The notes: generated from the letters alone by a model not told the origin. DNA of 64,000 nucleotides from DASRWI01 sp035654655 (GCA_035654655.1 DASRWI010000005.1:21805-85804); one strand, 5' to 3'. Counted from the first letter of the stretch, positions 18,577 to 28,720 are shown. Numbers and translations are program-made.

Positions 18577-19980
18577 TTATTTTATTTTTTCATAAATAAT
18601 TAATTTCTGATTACCGCCTCTTATTATTGTTCTTGATGCATAATAGTTTTTAAAATCACCTTCTTTTGTAAACTTTAGGTATTCTGGAGGATTGGGATAA
18701 TCAACAAGCATATAAGCTGGTTTTTGTTCTTTAGCCTCATTATTACTATAGTTTGAAGTTAATCCTAATACATCGTGGACTTTTCCTTTTTGATAGAAAA
18801 ATCTCAATATACCAACTTCATCTGCAGCCACATTAGAGCCAAATTCGGCATTTAAGTTTAACCATTCTGAAGCAGACTTATATAAAATATATTTTGAACT
18901 ATATGGTTTAAAAAATGTTTTATATGGCAGTACCATGGCTAAAATAAAAATTACAAGATAAGCAGCATAGACCAATGTTTTTTGGATATTTAATTTTATA
19001 ACAACTGCTTCAAAAGCTAACACAAATCCCCAGGTTATTATGATAGAATAAAAGGTATAGTACCATTGATAACCGGGAGGATTAAGAATCAATCCATAAA
19101 TTAAAAATAAAAGAACTTGCCAGATGATAATTATTAATGTTGCTTTATTAAGAATATATTTCTTGTCAATAATTGAAGCTATTACAAATCCAGCCAGACC
19201 TAATATGGTAATTATTAAACCTAAAGCAGCACCGCCGGGAAATGAACTGAAAAAATGTGAAAAGAATAATGAGCCATCTCCCCAATAACCTGATGCACCT
19301 TGTTGAATTTTTGCATAAATACTTCTCGGCAGTAATTCTCCAAAATAAAAATAGCTGTATATAAACCAGGGAAGTAGTAAAACAACAAAAATGATGATAG
19401 GTTTATAATTGATTTTTTTTGTTGTGATTAGATCATAGATAAAAACTATGAGTATAAAAAGTATTGAATCAAATCTCGCCAGGACTGCTAAAGCTCCAAC
19501 TAACCAAAATAAATACATTTTGTTTTTTAAGTAAGCAAATAATGAAGCCATTATAAGCATAAGAGTTAAAAATATTTCCATACCCACAGCATTGCGAAGA
19601 AGTGGATTGGCGAGGAATATTATTGGGAATAATAATGCACCATTTTTAAAATTCAAATGTTCAAATATTTTATATCCGAAATAACATAATAACCATAGAC
19701 ATACGAATCCTATTAAGTGAGCAACCAGGGGAACAGTTACATTTGACATCCATTTAACATTATGGTATGTAAAAGAAACCAATAAAGTATATAATGGTGA
19801 AGTTGTTGCATTTATTTTTTCTCCATTATTAAACACATAACCATTTCCACCTTCGATGTTGCTTGCATAAGAATAAAATATGTAAGCATCGTCCTGCTGA
19901 ACTTTCCAATAGGAAGTAAGAATTATCAGGCAAAGAATTGTAAAAAGAAGCTTGGGAAAATGTTTTTGGTCAATTCTCAT
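18577..19980 (-). CDS. GT-C fold membrane glycosyltransferase
   Basis: 467 residues from the ATG at 19980; an in-frame ATG 12 codons further out (20016) is possible. There are about ten membrane helices. The first extracytoplasmic loop carries the QDDAYIFYSYASNIEGGNGY segment and then KINATTSPLYTLL, a signature of polyprenyl-phosphate-dependent GT-C transferases with an acidic pair as metal/catalytic site. It probably adds a sugar from a lipid carrier to an envelope acceptor on the periplasmic side. The C-terminal 100 residues are soluble. It is a single gene, convergent with the barrel gene. Confidence 0.8.
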   Translation of the reverse strand: MRIDQKHFPKLLFTILCLIILTSYWKVQQDDAYIFYSYASNIEGGNGYVFNNGEKINATTSPLYTLLVSFTYHNVKWMSNVTVPLVAHLIGFVCLWLLCYFGYKIFEHLNFKNGALLFPIIFLANPLLRNAVGMEIFLTLMLIMASLFAYLKNKMYLFWLVGALAVLARFDSILFILIVFIYDLITTKKINYKPIIIFVVLLLPWFIYSYFYFGELLPRSIYAKIQQGASGYWGDGSLFFSHFFSSFPGGAALGLIITILGLAGFVIASIIDKKYILNKATLIIIIWQVLLFLIYGLILNPPGYQWYYTFYSIIITWGFVLAFEAVVIKLNIQKTLVYAAYLVIFILAMVLPYKTFFKPYSSKYILYKSASEWLNLNAEFGSNVAADEVGILRFFYQKGKVHDVLGLTSNYSNNEAKEQKPAYMLVDYPNPPEYLKFTKEGDFKNYYASRTIIRGGNQKLIIYEKIK

Positions 19981-20137
19981 AGTTATAAGTTTATTGTTGA
20001 AAATAATAGTCAGCAAAAAATAATAACATTTATGTTGGTTTACTAAAGAAAATTGTAGATTTTCTAAACTTGACCTTACTAACCCGGAAATTAAAATAAA
20101 TTGATAATATTCAAGTTGTGGTTTATATTGATAAATT

Positions 20138-20806
20138 ATGAAAATATTAGTTTTTTTATTGCTTTTACTGTTTATCCTTGATACTTTACCTCAGCAGCTT
20201 AAAGGAGATAAAGGTGCTTTTTCTATTGCAAGGCTTAAGTATGAAGGAGGAGGAGATTGGTATAACGATCCATCTGCTGAAGTTAATCTTCTTAGGTTTA
20301 TAAGGGAAAATACTAACTTAAATGTAAAAGATATTTATCAATTTGCAGATTTATCTACTGATGAAATATTTTCATATCCCTTTATTTTTATGACCGGTCA
20401 CGGTAATATTGTTTTTACTGATGCTGAAGCTGAAAGATTGAGAAAATATTTAGATGCCGGAGGTTTTCTTTATATTGATGATGATTATGGTTTGGACAAA
20501 GCAGTGAGAAGAGAATTAAAAAAAGTCTTTCCTGATAAAGATTTTCAGGAAATTCCATTTGACCATCCTATTTATCATATTGTTTTTGATTTTCCATCAG
20601 GGCCCCCAAAAACTCATAAGCACGATGAAAAACCTCCTCAGGGTTTTGGAATTTTTATTAATGAAAAATTAGCAGTTTACTATACTTATGAGGCAAATCC
20701 AAGTGATGGATGGGCAGACATAGAAGTACATCAGGATCCACCTGAAAAGAGAGAAGAAGCATTGAGGTTTGGAACCAATATTGTAGTTTATGCATTATCA
20801 AACTAG
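20138..20806 (+). CDS. DUF4159 domain protein
   Basis: 222 residues with a cleavable signal. The segments FSIARLKYEGGGDWYNDPS, FMTGHGNIVFTDAEAERLR and YLDAGGFLYIDDDYG are characteristic of DUF4159, which has a class-I glutamine-amidotransferase-like fold without an obvious catalytic triad. In related bacteria it sits in gene clusters with MoxR AAA ATPases and DUF58 proteins; neither is in this window. The next gene starts 6 bases after its stop, so the two form an operon. The function is unknown; an exported protein acting with the following DUF4175 protein is likely. Confidence 0.9.
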   Translation: MKILVFLLLLLFILDTLPQQLKGDKGAFSIARLKYEGGGDWYNDPSAEVNLLRFIRENTNLNVKDIYQFADLSTDEIFSYPFIFMTGHGNIVFTDAEAERLRKYLDAGGFLYIDDDYGLDKAVRRELKKVFPDKDFQEIPFDHPIYHIVFDFPSGPPKTHKHDEKPPQGFGIFINEKLAVYYTYEANPSDGWADIEVHQDPPEKREEALRFGTNIVVYALSN

Positions 20807-20812
20807 AAAAAG

Positions 20813-23800
20813 ATGATTACTAATACAGTACCATATAAACATCTTCTTGACAAAATAGAAGAATACCATAAAAAAGAAGCTAAGAATCTTTTAGTTTATG
20901 GGATTCAAATGTTTATAATATTATCATTAGGGTCGTTCTTTTTATTTAGCTTAATTGAAATGCTTCTGTTTTCATCTTCAACAGTTAGAACAATTTTTTT
21001 GTTTATCACTATAATAATTACTTTTTATGGTCTTTATTCATTTGTAATTTCACCTCTTCTTGTGGTAGCAGGATTTAGAAGGTATAAAAATATAAATCAT
21101 TCCATTTCAATTATTGGTAAAAAACATAGTGAAGTTAATGATGACTTAACTAATGCAATTTCGTTAGCTGAGGAAGAAAAACAAGTTGGATTTTATTCCA
21201 ATCCACTTATAGAAGCTGCATTCTTTCAAATCTATGGCAAATTAAAGGATATAGACTTTACTTCAGTAATAAATTTTGAAAAACCTAAAAAATTATTCCA
21301 ATATACTGCTTTTATAATTATTGCGATTACAGGATTATTTCTGGCTTCAAATGGTTTGAGATTTGCCGGTTACAGAATTCTAAATCCCAATACACAATTT
21401 CTTCCCCCACAAAAATTTTACTTTGTAGTATCTCCGGGCAATATGAAAATATTAAAAGGGAACAATGTTGAAATAAAAATCAATGTTAAAGGATACGCTC
21501 CTGATGAAATGCAGCTTGCACTCAAAAATATTGATGAACCAAAATTTAATTTTATTGATTTAAAAAAAGATTCTACCGGTTCATATGTTTACCTTGTTAA
21601 AAATACTTTAACAGCATTTAATTACTATGCTTCTGCTGAAGATATAAAAAGTGAAGAATATAAAATTGATGTAGTAAATAATCCTTCAATTAAAAGTTTA
21701 AGTATTAAGATAAATCCCCCTGTATACTCAGGATTACCTTCATCCGAACAATTGGATAACGGAAATATTTCAACCCTTGCCGGAAGCAGAATTTCTTTAA
21801 GTTTGTCTTCTTCTAAAAATCTTAAATCTGCTTTCCTGTTTTTTGATGATTCTACAAAGCTTGACCTTAATGTTAATGAAGATGCAGCTGATATTCAGTT
21901 TCAGGTAAAGAAAGATGTAAATTATAAAATCATTTTGACTGACAATGAATGGTACAGTAATGAATCTCCAATTTCCTATACCATCAAAACATTAAGCGAT
22001 GCTTTTCCAACTCTTGAAGTTGTTGAACCGGGGAAAAACACGGATTTGTCTAATGATAATCGTCTTCCATTATTATTAAGAATTAGTGATGATTATGGTT
22101 TCAGCAATTTAAAGATTAATTATAAAATATTATCTGTCGATGAAAATAGTCCAAATCAGAAATATGAAAGTGTGAATATTGATTTTGATAAAAGAACGAA
22201 AGATGCTGAAGTTACTTATATATGGAATTTAAGCAGGCTTGAAATTGGCGCCAATGAAGTAGTAAGCTATTATATTGAAGTATTTGATAATGATAATGTA
22301 AATGGACCTAAATCCACGAGTTCCTCCGAATATTTAATTAGAGTTCCTTCTCTCGAAGAAATTCTTGCACAAACTGATCAAACACATAAAGATGCGGATG
22401 CAGACTTAAAACAAGTTTTAAAAGAAGCTGATGATTTAAAGAAAGACCTTGAAAAGCTTGACCAGGATTTAAAACAGGATAAAAGGGATTTAACCTGGCA
22501 GGAAAAAGAAAAAGTTGAAAATACTTTAGAGAAATTTAAAAACCTCCAGGAAAAGGTCGAGAGTGTAAAAGATAATTTAGCTGAAATGCAGCAGAAGCTT
22601 ACTGAAAATAATCTTCTTTCAAAAGAGACTTTATCCAAGTATATGGAACTCCAAAAGCTTATGGATGAAATGACTACTGATGAAATGAAGAAGACTATGG
22701 AAAAACTTCAGAATATGCTTCAGCAAATGAATAGGAAGATGACTCAGGATGCATTACAGAATATGAAGTTTGATGAAGAGTCTTTCAGGAACAATATTGA
22801 AAGAACAATGAACCTTCTAAAAAGAGTTCAAGCCGAACAGAAATTAGATGAAATGGTTAAAAGAACTGAGGACATTACCAAGAAGGAAGAACAAGTAAAT
22901 CAGAAGATGAATGAAAACAAGATGAATGAAAGTCTTGAGAATCAAAAAGATATAACTGAAGATGTTAATAAACTTGAAGAAGAATTAAAAAATCTCGAAG
23001 ACATTATTAAAGATTTGAAGGATGTTCCTAAAGACCAGCTTGAACAAATGAAACAGGAATTTGAGAAAGCCAATAATGAACAACTCTCTCAGGATATTGA
23101 AAAGAACATTCAACAGAATCAGAAGCAACAGGCTCAGCAAAATCAGCAGCAGCTTTCTTCCAATATGAAACAGATGCAGAAGAATCTGCAGAATATGCAA
23201 AATCAAATGTCCCAACAGAATATGATGGAAGCATTTAATAATATGATGAAGATGATGGATAATTTGATAACTCTTTCAAAACAGCAGGAAGATTTGCGGA
23301 ATGAAACAAAGCAAAATCCTAATTCATCATTTGGTAATGAAGGCAATAAGCAGTCGGGTCTTGAAAATAATTTAGATAAAATTACAAAACAGCTTGGAGA
23401 TTTATCTCAAAAAAGTTTTGCTGTAAGTCCTGAAATGGGAAAAGCATTGGGTGATGCAAAAAGGCAAATGAATGAAGCAATGAAAAATATGAGCAGTAGA
23501 AATCTTATGGCATCATTGCAAAATCAACAGGAAGCCATGAGAGCCTTGAATGAAGCAGCATCTATGATGAAGTCATCTATGGAATCGATGATGTCAGGTG
23601 GTCAGGGAGGCGGCATGGCAGGCTTTATGCAGCAGTTAAGTCAAATGGCTCAGCAGCAAATGCAATTGAACAATATGACTCAAATGCTTCAGCAAATGCA
23701 GCAGGGACAATTAAGCCCACAGCAACAGTCTGAACTTCAGAGACTTTCTCAGCAACAGGATATTATTAGAAAATCATTAGAGCAGTTAAATAAAGAAGCA

Positions 23801-24154
23801 AGGCAATCCGGTGAATCAAAAAGAATTCCTCAGAATTTGGAAAATATTTCCAAGGAAATGCAGGAAATTGTAACTGATATGGAATCACAAAAATTAGATG
23901 ATGGGCTGGTACAAAAACAGGAAAAAATACTAAGCAGATTATTGGATGCCCAAAGGTCTATGAATGAACGAGATTTTGAGAAAAACAGAGAATCCTTTAC
24001 AAGTAAGAATATTACTAAAGATTCTCCCGGAAAACTGGATTTATCTAACAGCAGAAATCAACTAAAAGATGAATTAAGCAAAGTACAACAAGAAGGTTAC
24101 AATAAGGACTACGAAAGTATTATTAGAAAGTACTTCAACTTATTAGAAAAATAA
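20813..24154 (+). CDS. DUF4175-like membrane protein with long Gln/Met-rich coiled coil
   Basis: 1113 residues. Three hydrophobic helices lie in the first ~185 residues (about 28-50, 60-82, 160-180). Several beta domains follow (about 190-500), with a NPPVYSGLPSSEQLDNGNIS segment typical of DUF4175. Residues of about 510-1000 form a very long charged, then Gln/Met/Asn-rich coiled coil, ending in a basic tail. The bulk is predicted to lie in the periplasm. It is co-transcribed with the DUF4159 gene. The low-complexity helical part has drifted toward Gln and Met but has no frame breaks. The family call is from organisation and context; the function is unknown. Confidence 0.85.
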   Translation: MITNTVPYKHLLDKIEEYHKKEAKNLLVYGIQMFIILSLGSFFLFSLIEMLLFSSSTVRTIFLFITIIITFYGLYSFVISPLLVVAGFRRYKNINHSISIIGKKHSEVNDDLTNAISLAEEEKQVGFYSNPLIEAAFFQIYGKLKDIDFTSVINFEKPKKLFQYTAFIIIAITGLFLASNGLRFAGYRILNPNTQFLPPQKFYFVVSPGNMKILKGNNVEIKINVKGYAPDEMQLALKNIDEPKFNFIDLKKDSTGSYVYLVKNTLTAFNYYASAEDIKSEEYKIDVVNNPSIKSLSIKINPPVYSGLPSSEQLDNGNISTLAGSRISLSLSSSKNLKSAFLFFDDSTKLDLNVNEDAADIQFQVKKDVNYKIILTDNEWYSNESPISYTIKTLSDAFPTLEVVEPGKNTDLSNDNRLPLLLRISDDYGFSNLKINYKILSVDENSPNQKYESVNIDFDKRTKDAEVTYIWNLSRLEIGANEVVSYYIEVFDNDNVNGPKSTSSSEYLIRVPSLEEILAQTDQTHKDADADLKQVLKEADDLKKDLEKLDQDLKQDKRDLTWQEKEKVENTLEKFKNLQEKVESVKDNLAEMQQKLTENNLLSKETLSKYMELQKLMDEMTTDEMKKTMEKLQNMLQQMNRKMTQDALQNMKFDEESFRNNIERTMNLLKRVQAEQKLDEMVKRTEDITKKEEQVNQKMNENKMNESLENQKDITEDVNKLEEELKNLEDIIKDLKDVPKDQLEQMKQEFEKANNEQLSQDIEKNIQQNQKQQAQQNQQQLSSNMKQMQKNLQNMQNQMSQQNMMEAFNNMMKMMDNLITLSKQQEDLRNETKQNPNSSFGNEGNKQSGLENNLDKITKQLGDLSQKSFAVSPEMGKALGDAKRQMNEAMKNMSSRNLMASLQNQQEAMRALNEAASMMKSSMESMMSGGQGGGMAGFMQQLSQMAQQQMQLNNMTQMLQQMQQGQLSPQQQSELQRLSQQQDIIRKSLEQLNKEARQSGESKRIPQNLENISKEMQEIVTDMESQKLDDGLVQKQEKILSRLLDAQRSMNERDFEKNRESFTSKNITKDSPGKLDLSNSRNQLKDELSKVQQEGYNKDYESIIRKYFNLLEK

Positions 24155-24217
24155 TTTCCTTCGAACTAAAAAATTCATTATATTTTCATATGCTTATAAA
24201 TATTAAAGAATGTAAAG

Positions 24218-25420
24218 GTGCCCCAAAGAAACAATAAAAATGCTAAGATAAATGATAATTTAAACTTATTAGTAAATTCATCCGATAATTTACTGTTTGT
24301 TACTGATGTTAATGGTATAATTGAAAATATTAATGATACGGGTGTTCAGCTTTTACAATTTGAAAAAGAAGAAATAATCGGCCGTCATTTTACTGATTTT
24401 TTTTCTAAATCTTCAAAAAATTTAATTGCCGAAAAAATTTCTTCATTAATTAAAAGCAATTCCGAAATATTATTTACCTCTTCCATATATAGCAAGTTTG
24501 GGAACGAAATTAAGCTTGACGTTTTACTAAAGCCTTGCCTTGTTAAGGAAAAACTTGTGGGTATAATGTGCAGAGGAAGTAATATTACTGAAAAAACGGA
24601 ATTAAGTGTACAAATTGAAAAGCTCAAGCAGACTATAATTGAGCAAAATAGAATTATTGAACTTGAAAAATCAAGAGGTTCTGAGAAAAAGTCGGTCCTT
24701 GATGAACTAAATAAATTAAAGAATGAATTTATTTCAAATATTTCTCATGAACTTAGAACACCTTTAGCATCTATAATTGGTTTTTCTGAAACAATGCTTT
24801 ATGACTCTGATATTACAAACGAAATGCGTTTGGAGTTCAGTAAGATAATATTGAATGAAGGTAAAAGATTAGCAAAACTTGTAAATGATATTCTTGATGT
24901 TTCTAAACTTGAAGTTGGTACATTAGAATTAGCAATATCAGAATTTGACATTGCAGCATTAATAAATGAAATTATTGAGAGTCATAAAGAAAGCATTCAG
25001 AAAAAAGGAATTATTATAAACACTGAGTTCCCGGATGCCGATGTTTTGGTAAATGCTGATAAAGAAAGAATATCTCAGGCAATTGGTGGTTTAATAACTA
25101 ATGCTATTAAATTCAATAATCAATCAGGAAGAATAAAAATTATTCTTAATGATTATATGAAGGAAATTGAAATTAATGTAATTGATACAGGAATTGGAAT
25201 TCACGAAAATGATATTCCATTTATTTTTAATAAATTTTATAGAGTTGATAGAAATAATACAGAACCCAAAGGAACAGGATTGGGATTGGTTTTGGTTAAG
25301 CAAATAATAGATTTACACAGAGGTATTATTTCAGTACAAAGCGAAATGAATAAAGGTGCAGCATTTACAATAAAGCTGCCAAAAAATATAAACATTACAA
25401 GCAGGTCAATTCATGAATAA
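24218..25420 (+). CDS. PAS-domain histidine kinase
   Basis: 400 residues with a GTG start at 24218, because the nearest upstream ATG is out of frame or closed. The order is a PAS domain (about 12-125), a short coiled coil, a HisKA helix with the phospho-His in SNISHELRTPLASIIGF, and a HATPase domain with DTGIGI and GTGLGLVLVKQ. There is no membrane helix, so it senses a cytoplasmic signal. The coding region overlaps the next gene by 8 bases, which makes the NtrC-type protein its likely partner. It is the first gene of a four-gene signalling operon. Confidence 0.94.
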   Translation: MPQRNNKNAKINDNLNLLVNSSDNLLFVTDVNGIIENINDTGVQLLQFEKEEIIGRHFTDFFSKSSKNLIAEKISSLIKSNSEILFTSSIYSKFGNEIKLDVLLKPCLVKEKLVGIMCRGSNITEKTELSVQIEKLKQTIIEQNRIIELEKSRGSEKKSVLDELNKLKNEFISNISHELRTPLASIIGFSETMLYDSDITNEMRLEFSKIILNEGKRLAKLVNDILDVSKLEVGTLELAISEFDIAALINEIIESHKESIQKKGIIINTEFPDADVLVNADKERISQAIGGLITNAIKFNNQSGRIKIILNDYMKEIEINVIDTGIGIHENDIPFIFNKFYRVDRNNTEPKGTGLGLVLVKQIIDLHRGIISVQSEMNKGAAFTIKLPKNINITSRSIHE

Positions 25421-26801
25421 ACTTGTTTTCATTGTAGACGATGAAGAGCATATAACTACTCTCTTATCTTATTGGGTTAAAGATAAGTGGAAGTACGACA
25501 TACAGATTTTTAGTTCAGGTGAAGAAGTTTTAAAGAAGTTATATCTTAAGCCTGACCTTGTTCTGCTTGATATAATGATGCCTGGAATAAATGGAGTTGA
25601 AACATTAAAAAGAATCAAACAGTTTGACCAGAATATCCCTGTTATAATTTTATCTGCTCAGGGAAGCATAGAAGTCGCTGTTGAATCTTTACGTTATGGA
25701 GCGTTTGATTATTTCCCCAAACCTATTGATAATCAACGTCTTGAACCTGCTATAAAAAATGCAATAAACGCATATGAACTGGTTAAGGAAGTTGACCAGT
25801 TAAAAGAGCTGGTAAAAAGAGAATATAGTTTTGATAATATTGTATCTGCAGATATCAGAATGCAGGACGTATTCAAATTAATATCAAAAGTACTCGATAA
25901 TGATATTACAGTTTTAATAAATGGCGAAAGTGGTGTTGGTAAAGAGCTTGTAGCGAGAGCCATTCACTACAATGGAAAGAGAAAAGATAAACCATTTGTT
26001 GTTGTAAACTGTGCATCTATTCCAAGAGAACTTTTGGAAAGTGAATTGTTTGGACACGAGAAGGGCTCTTTTACAGGAGCACACCAGAGAAAGCTTGGAA
26101 AATTTGAAGTTGCTAATGGCGGCACATTATTCCTTGATGAAGTTGGTGACCTTGAAATGTCCTTACAGGCAAAAATATTAAGAGTTATTCAGGAAAGAAC
26201 TTTTGAAAGAGTTGGCGGAAACGAGCTAATCAGATCTGATGTCAGAATTCTTTCAGCTACAAACAGAGACTTGAGAGCTGAAGTTGACAAAAAATCATTT
26301 AGAGAAGATTTATATTACAGGTTAAGTTCATTCCCTATTTATGTTCCACCTTTAAGACAAAGGAAAGGAGACATATTAGTTCTTGCAGACCATTTCTTAA
26401 AAATATTTAATATTAAACTTAATAGAAATATTAAGGGATTTTCGAAAAAAGTACTTAAGCTAATGTATAATTATGAATGGTTCGGCAACATTCGTGAAAT
26501 GGAAAATACAATTGAAAGATGTATTATCGTAGCCGAAAAAGATTTTATTGAAGTTGATGATTTACCGGCACATATCCGTTCTGGGGAAACATCAGGTAAT
26601 ATTGAAATTACTGAAAATCTTTTTAACGATGAGAACATTATTCCTTTTGAAAAGTTAAAAGAAGAATCAATAAGACATGCCTTGAGAGTGACAAAAGGCA
26701 ATATTGTTGAAGCGGCTAAAAAACTGCAATTAGGCAGAGCCACAATTTACCGCCTCATGGAAAAATATAACATTGAGAGTAAAAATTTAGTTGAAAATTA
26801 A
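25413..26801 (+). CDS. NtrC-family sigma-54-dependent response regulator
   Basis: 462 residues. The receiver has its phospho-Asp in LLDIMMPGING. The AAA+ domain follows with Walker A GESGVGKELVAR, the sigma-54 contact loop GSFTGA, Walker B LFLDEVGDL and the arginine-finger region. A Fis-type helix-turn-helix closes the protein (EAAKKLQLGRATIYRLMEKY). It activates promoters read by sigma-54 RNA polymerase. It overlaps the kinase gene by 8 bases. Possible targets cannot be named from this window. Confidence 0.96.
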   Translation: MNKLVFIVDDEEHITTLLSYWVKDKWKYDIQIFSSGEEVLKKLYLKPDLVLLDIMMPGINGVETLKRIKQFDQNIPVIILSAQGSIEVAVESLRYGAFDYFPKPIDNQRLEPAIKNAINAYELVKEVDQLKELVKREYSFDNIVSADIRMQDVFKLISKVLDNDITVLINGESGVGKELVARAIHYNGKRKDKPFVVVNCASIPRELLESELFGHEKGSFTGAHQRKLGKFEVANGGTLFLDEVGDLEMSLQAKILRVIQERTFERVGGNELIRSDVRILSATNRDLRAEVDKKSFREDLYYRLSSFPIYVPPLRQRKGDILVLADHFLKIFNIKLNRNIKGFSKKVLKLMYNYEWFGNIREMENTIERCIIVAEKDFIEVDDLPAHIRSGETSGNIEITENLFNDENIIPFEKLKEESIRHALRVTKGNIVEAAKKLQLGRATIYRLMEKYNIESKNLVEN

Positions 26802-26813
26802 TGCAGTCATATT

Positions 26814-27152
26814 ATGGACTTTATCAAAGAATTTAAAGATGATATAGAAATCATTCATGTTAATATTACAAGAGCTACATTAAAAGAGGCAGAAGAATTT
26901 AAAAAACTTTTGTATGTAGAAATTGAAGATGGAAGAAAGAAGATAATTGTTGATTTAATACAATCTGAATTTATCGATTCTACGTTTCTGGGAGCTTTAG
27001 TAGTTTCATTAAAAAGAATTAGAAGTATGGGGGGAGATTTGAAGCTGGCAGGACTTCAGCCGGCTGTTATGTCAATGTTCGAATTAACCCGGATGTATAG
27101 GGTTTTTGAGATTCATAATTTTTGGTCGGAAGCGGTAGAAAGTTTTAAATAA
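26814..27152 (+). CDS. STAS-domain anti-sigma factor antagonist
   Basis: 112 residues with one STAS domain. The conserved serine that is phosphorylated in SpoIIAA/RsbV proteins is in the motif EFIDSTFLGALV, and GGDLKLAGLQP follows as in active antagonists. Such proteins bind an anti-sigma factor or other target when dephosphorylated. It lies between the NtrC gene (12 bases) and the PP2C gene (2 bases), so the phosphatase next door is the likely enzyme acting on it. No RsbW-type kinase is encoded nearby. Confidence 0.94.
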   Translation: MDFIKEFKDDIEIIHVNITRATLKEAEEFKKLLYVEIEDGRKKIIVDLIQSEFIDSTFLGALVVSLKRIRSMGGDLKLAGLQPAVMSMFELTRMYRVFEIHNFWSEAVESFK

Positions 27153-27154
27153 TT

Positions 27155-28720
27155 ATGGATCAAAACAGAAAAAACCTTCTAATCGTTGACGACGATGTAA
27201 CGATTAGAAAACTAATATCGTTTCATTTAAAAAATAATGATTATAATGTTTTTGAAGCTGATAGTGCTGAAGAAGCATTTGTTGTTTTAAGAACAAAAAG
27301 AGTGAATCTGGTTCTTTGTGACGTTAGTATGGAGGATATGGATGGATTTACTTTTTGTAAAAAAGTTAGAGAAGATGTTGAATTAAAAGTATTACCTTTC
27401 ATTTTTGTTACTGCTAAGGACTCCATTGAAGATAAAACCCTCGCTCATGAAGCTGGTGGTGATGATATAATAACAAAGCCATTTGATGTAAATGAATTAC
27501 TTCTTAAAATTCAGGCTCTTCTTAGAAGGTCTGAAATTTTTAAGACTTATGGAACTAAAAAAACTCTTGAAAATAATTACATTGATAATTCTACTTCATC
27601 AAAAATTCTTTTAGTTGATGATGACCCAACCATAACAAAACTTTTCCAATTTAATCTTAATAAGGAAGGTTTTACCTGCATATCGGCTTCCAGTGTTGAG
27701 GAAGGTTTTAAGAAAGCAAAAGAATTTTTACCTGATATTATTATTTCAGACATAATGATGCCTTTTGTTGATGGATTTACTTTTAGAAGAATGCTGCTTG
27801 ATGACCCTGATCTTAAAACTATTCCCTTTATTTTTTTTACTGCTAGAGGGCAAGAAAATGATATACTTGATGGATATGAATTAGGTATTCACGATTATGT
27901 TATTAAAACATCGGGACCTAAAGTAGTAGTTGCAAAAGTTAAAGCGATAATAAAGAGTCTGGACAAAGAAAGACACAAGATTGTCTCTGAGCTTAATCAA
28001 GCTGCTGATAGTTTAAGAGTTAAAGTAGTTCCTGATAAAGACCCTGAATTTAAAGGTTACAGCATCAAACATTGGTATCAACCTTACAAAGGTGTACCTG
28101 GTGGAGACTTTATTGATTACTTTAGCTTTGATGAAAATAATATAGCTGTGATACTTGGTGATGTCATGGGGAAAAAATGGGGAGCCTGGTATTTTGCTTT
28201 TGCATATGCAGGTTATATACGCAGTGCATTAAGATTAGTAATTGAACATAACAGAGACCTTGATTCTAAACATATTCTTCAACAGGTAAATGCATCAATT
28301 TATAAAGATGCTAAACTCTCAGAAATATTTACAACACTATCTTTAGTTATAATTAATAATAGAACAAACGAGCTTAAATATTCCGGAGCGGGGGACCTTC
28401 CATTATTGTTGATTAGAAATAACAGCAGAAAAGTTGTTAGTGTAAAATCAAAAGGTTTATTGTTAGGCTTTGATGAGGTTGGTCATTATGATAGTACAAC
28501 CATCAAATTGGAAAGTGGAGACCAGCTTTTTTTATTAACTGATGGTATAATAGAATCCAGAAATAAAGACGGTGAACAGTTTGGTGAAGCTGAGCTTAAT
28601 GAGACTTTAATTAATTTTAATGGGAAAAATACCATTGAAGTGATTAAAGAAAAACTTTCCAGGTTCACTGATAATAATTTTGAAGATGATATAAGTTTGA
28701 TTTGTATTAAGAGGAATTAG
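27155..28720 (+). CDS. Double-receiver protein with SpoIIE-type PP2C phosphatase domain
   Basis: 521 residues. Receiver 1 (about 1-125) has a normal acidic pair, the phospho-Asp region LCDVSMED and a K-P switch (ITKPFD). Receiver 2 (about 145-270) keeps the Asp in ISDIMMPF but reads KTSGP after the conserved lysine, lacking the usual proline. The SpoIIE/RsbU PP2C domain (about 290-521) has GGDFIDYF, ILGDVMGKKWGA, YSGAGDLPLLL and a LTDGIIESRN metal-binding motif. It probably dephosphorylates the STAS protein when a receiver is phosphorylated, turning two-component input into a partner-switch output. It is the last gene of the operon. Confidence 0.94.
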   Translation: MDQNRKNLLIVDDDVTIRKLISFHLKNNDYNVFEADSAEEAFVVLRTKRVNLVLCDVSMEDMDGFTFCKKVREDVELKVLPFIFVTAKDSIEDKTLAHEAGGDDIITKPFDVNELLLKIQALLRRSEIFKTYGTKKTLENNYIDNSTSSKILLVDDDPTITKLFQFNLNKEGFTCISASSVEEGFKKAKEFLPDIIISDIMMPFVDGFTFRRMLLDDPDLKTIPFIFFTARGQENDILDGYELGIHDYVIKTSGPKVVVAKVKAIIKSLDKERHKIVSELNQAADSLRVKVVPDKDPEFKGYSIKHWYQPYKGVPGGDFIDYFSFDENNIAVILGDVMGKKWGAWYFAFAYAGYIRSALRLVIEHNRDLDSKHILQQVNASIYKDAKLSEIFTTLSLVIINNRTNELKYSGAGDLPLLLIRNNSRKVVSVKSKGLLLGFDEVGHYDSTTIKLESGDQLFLLTDGIIESRNKDGEQFGEAELNETLINFNGKNTIEVIKEKLSRFTDNNFEDDISLICIKRN

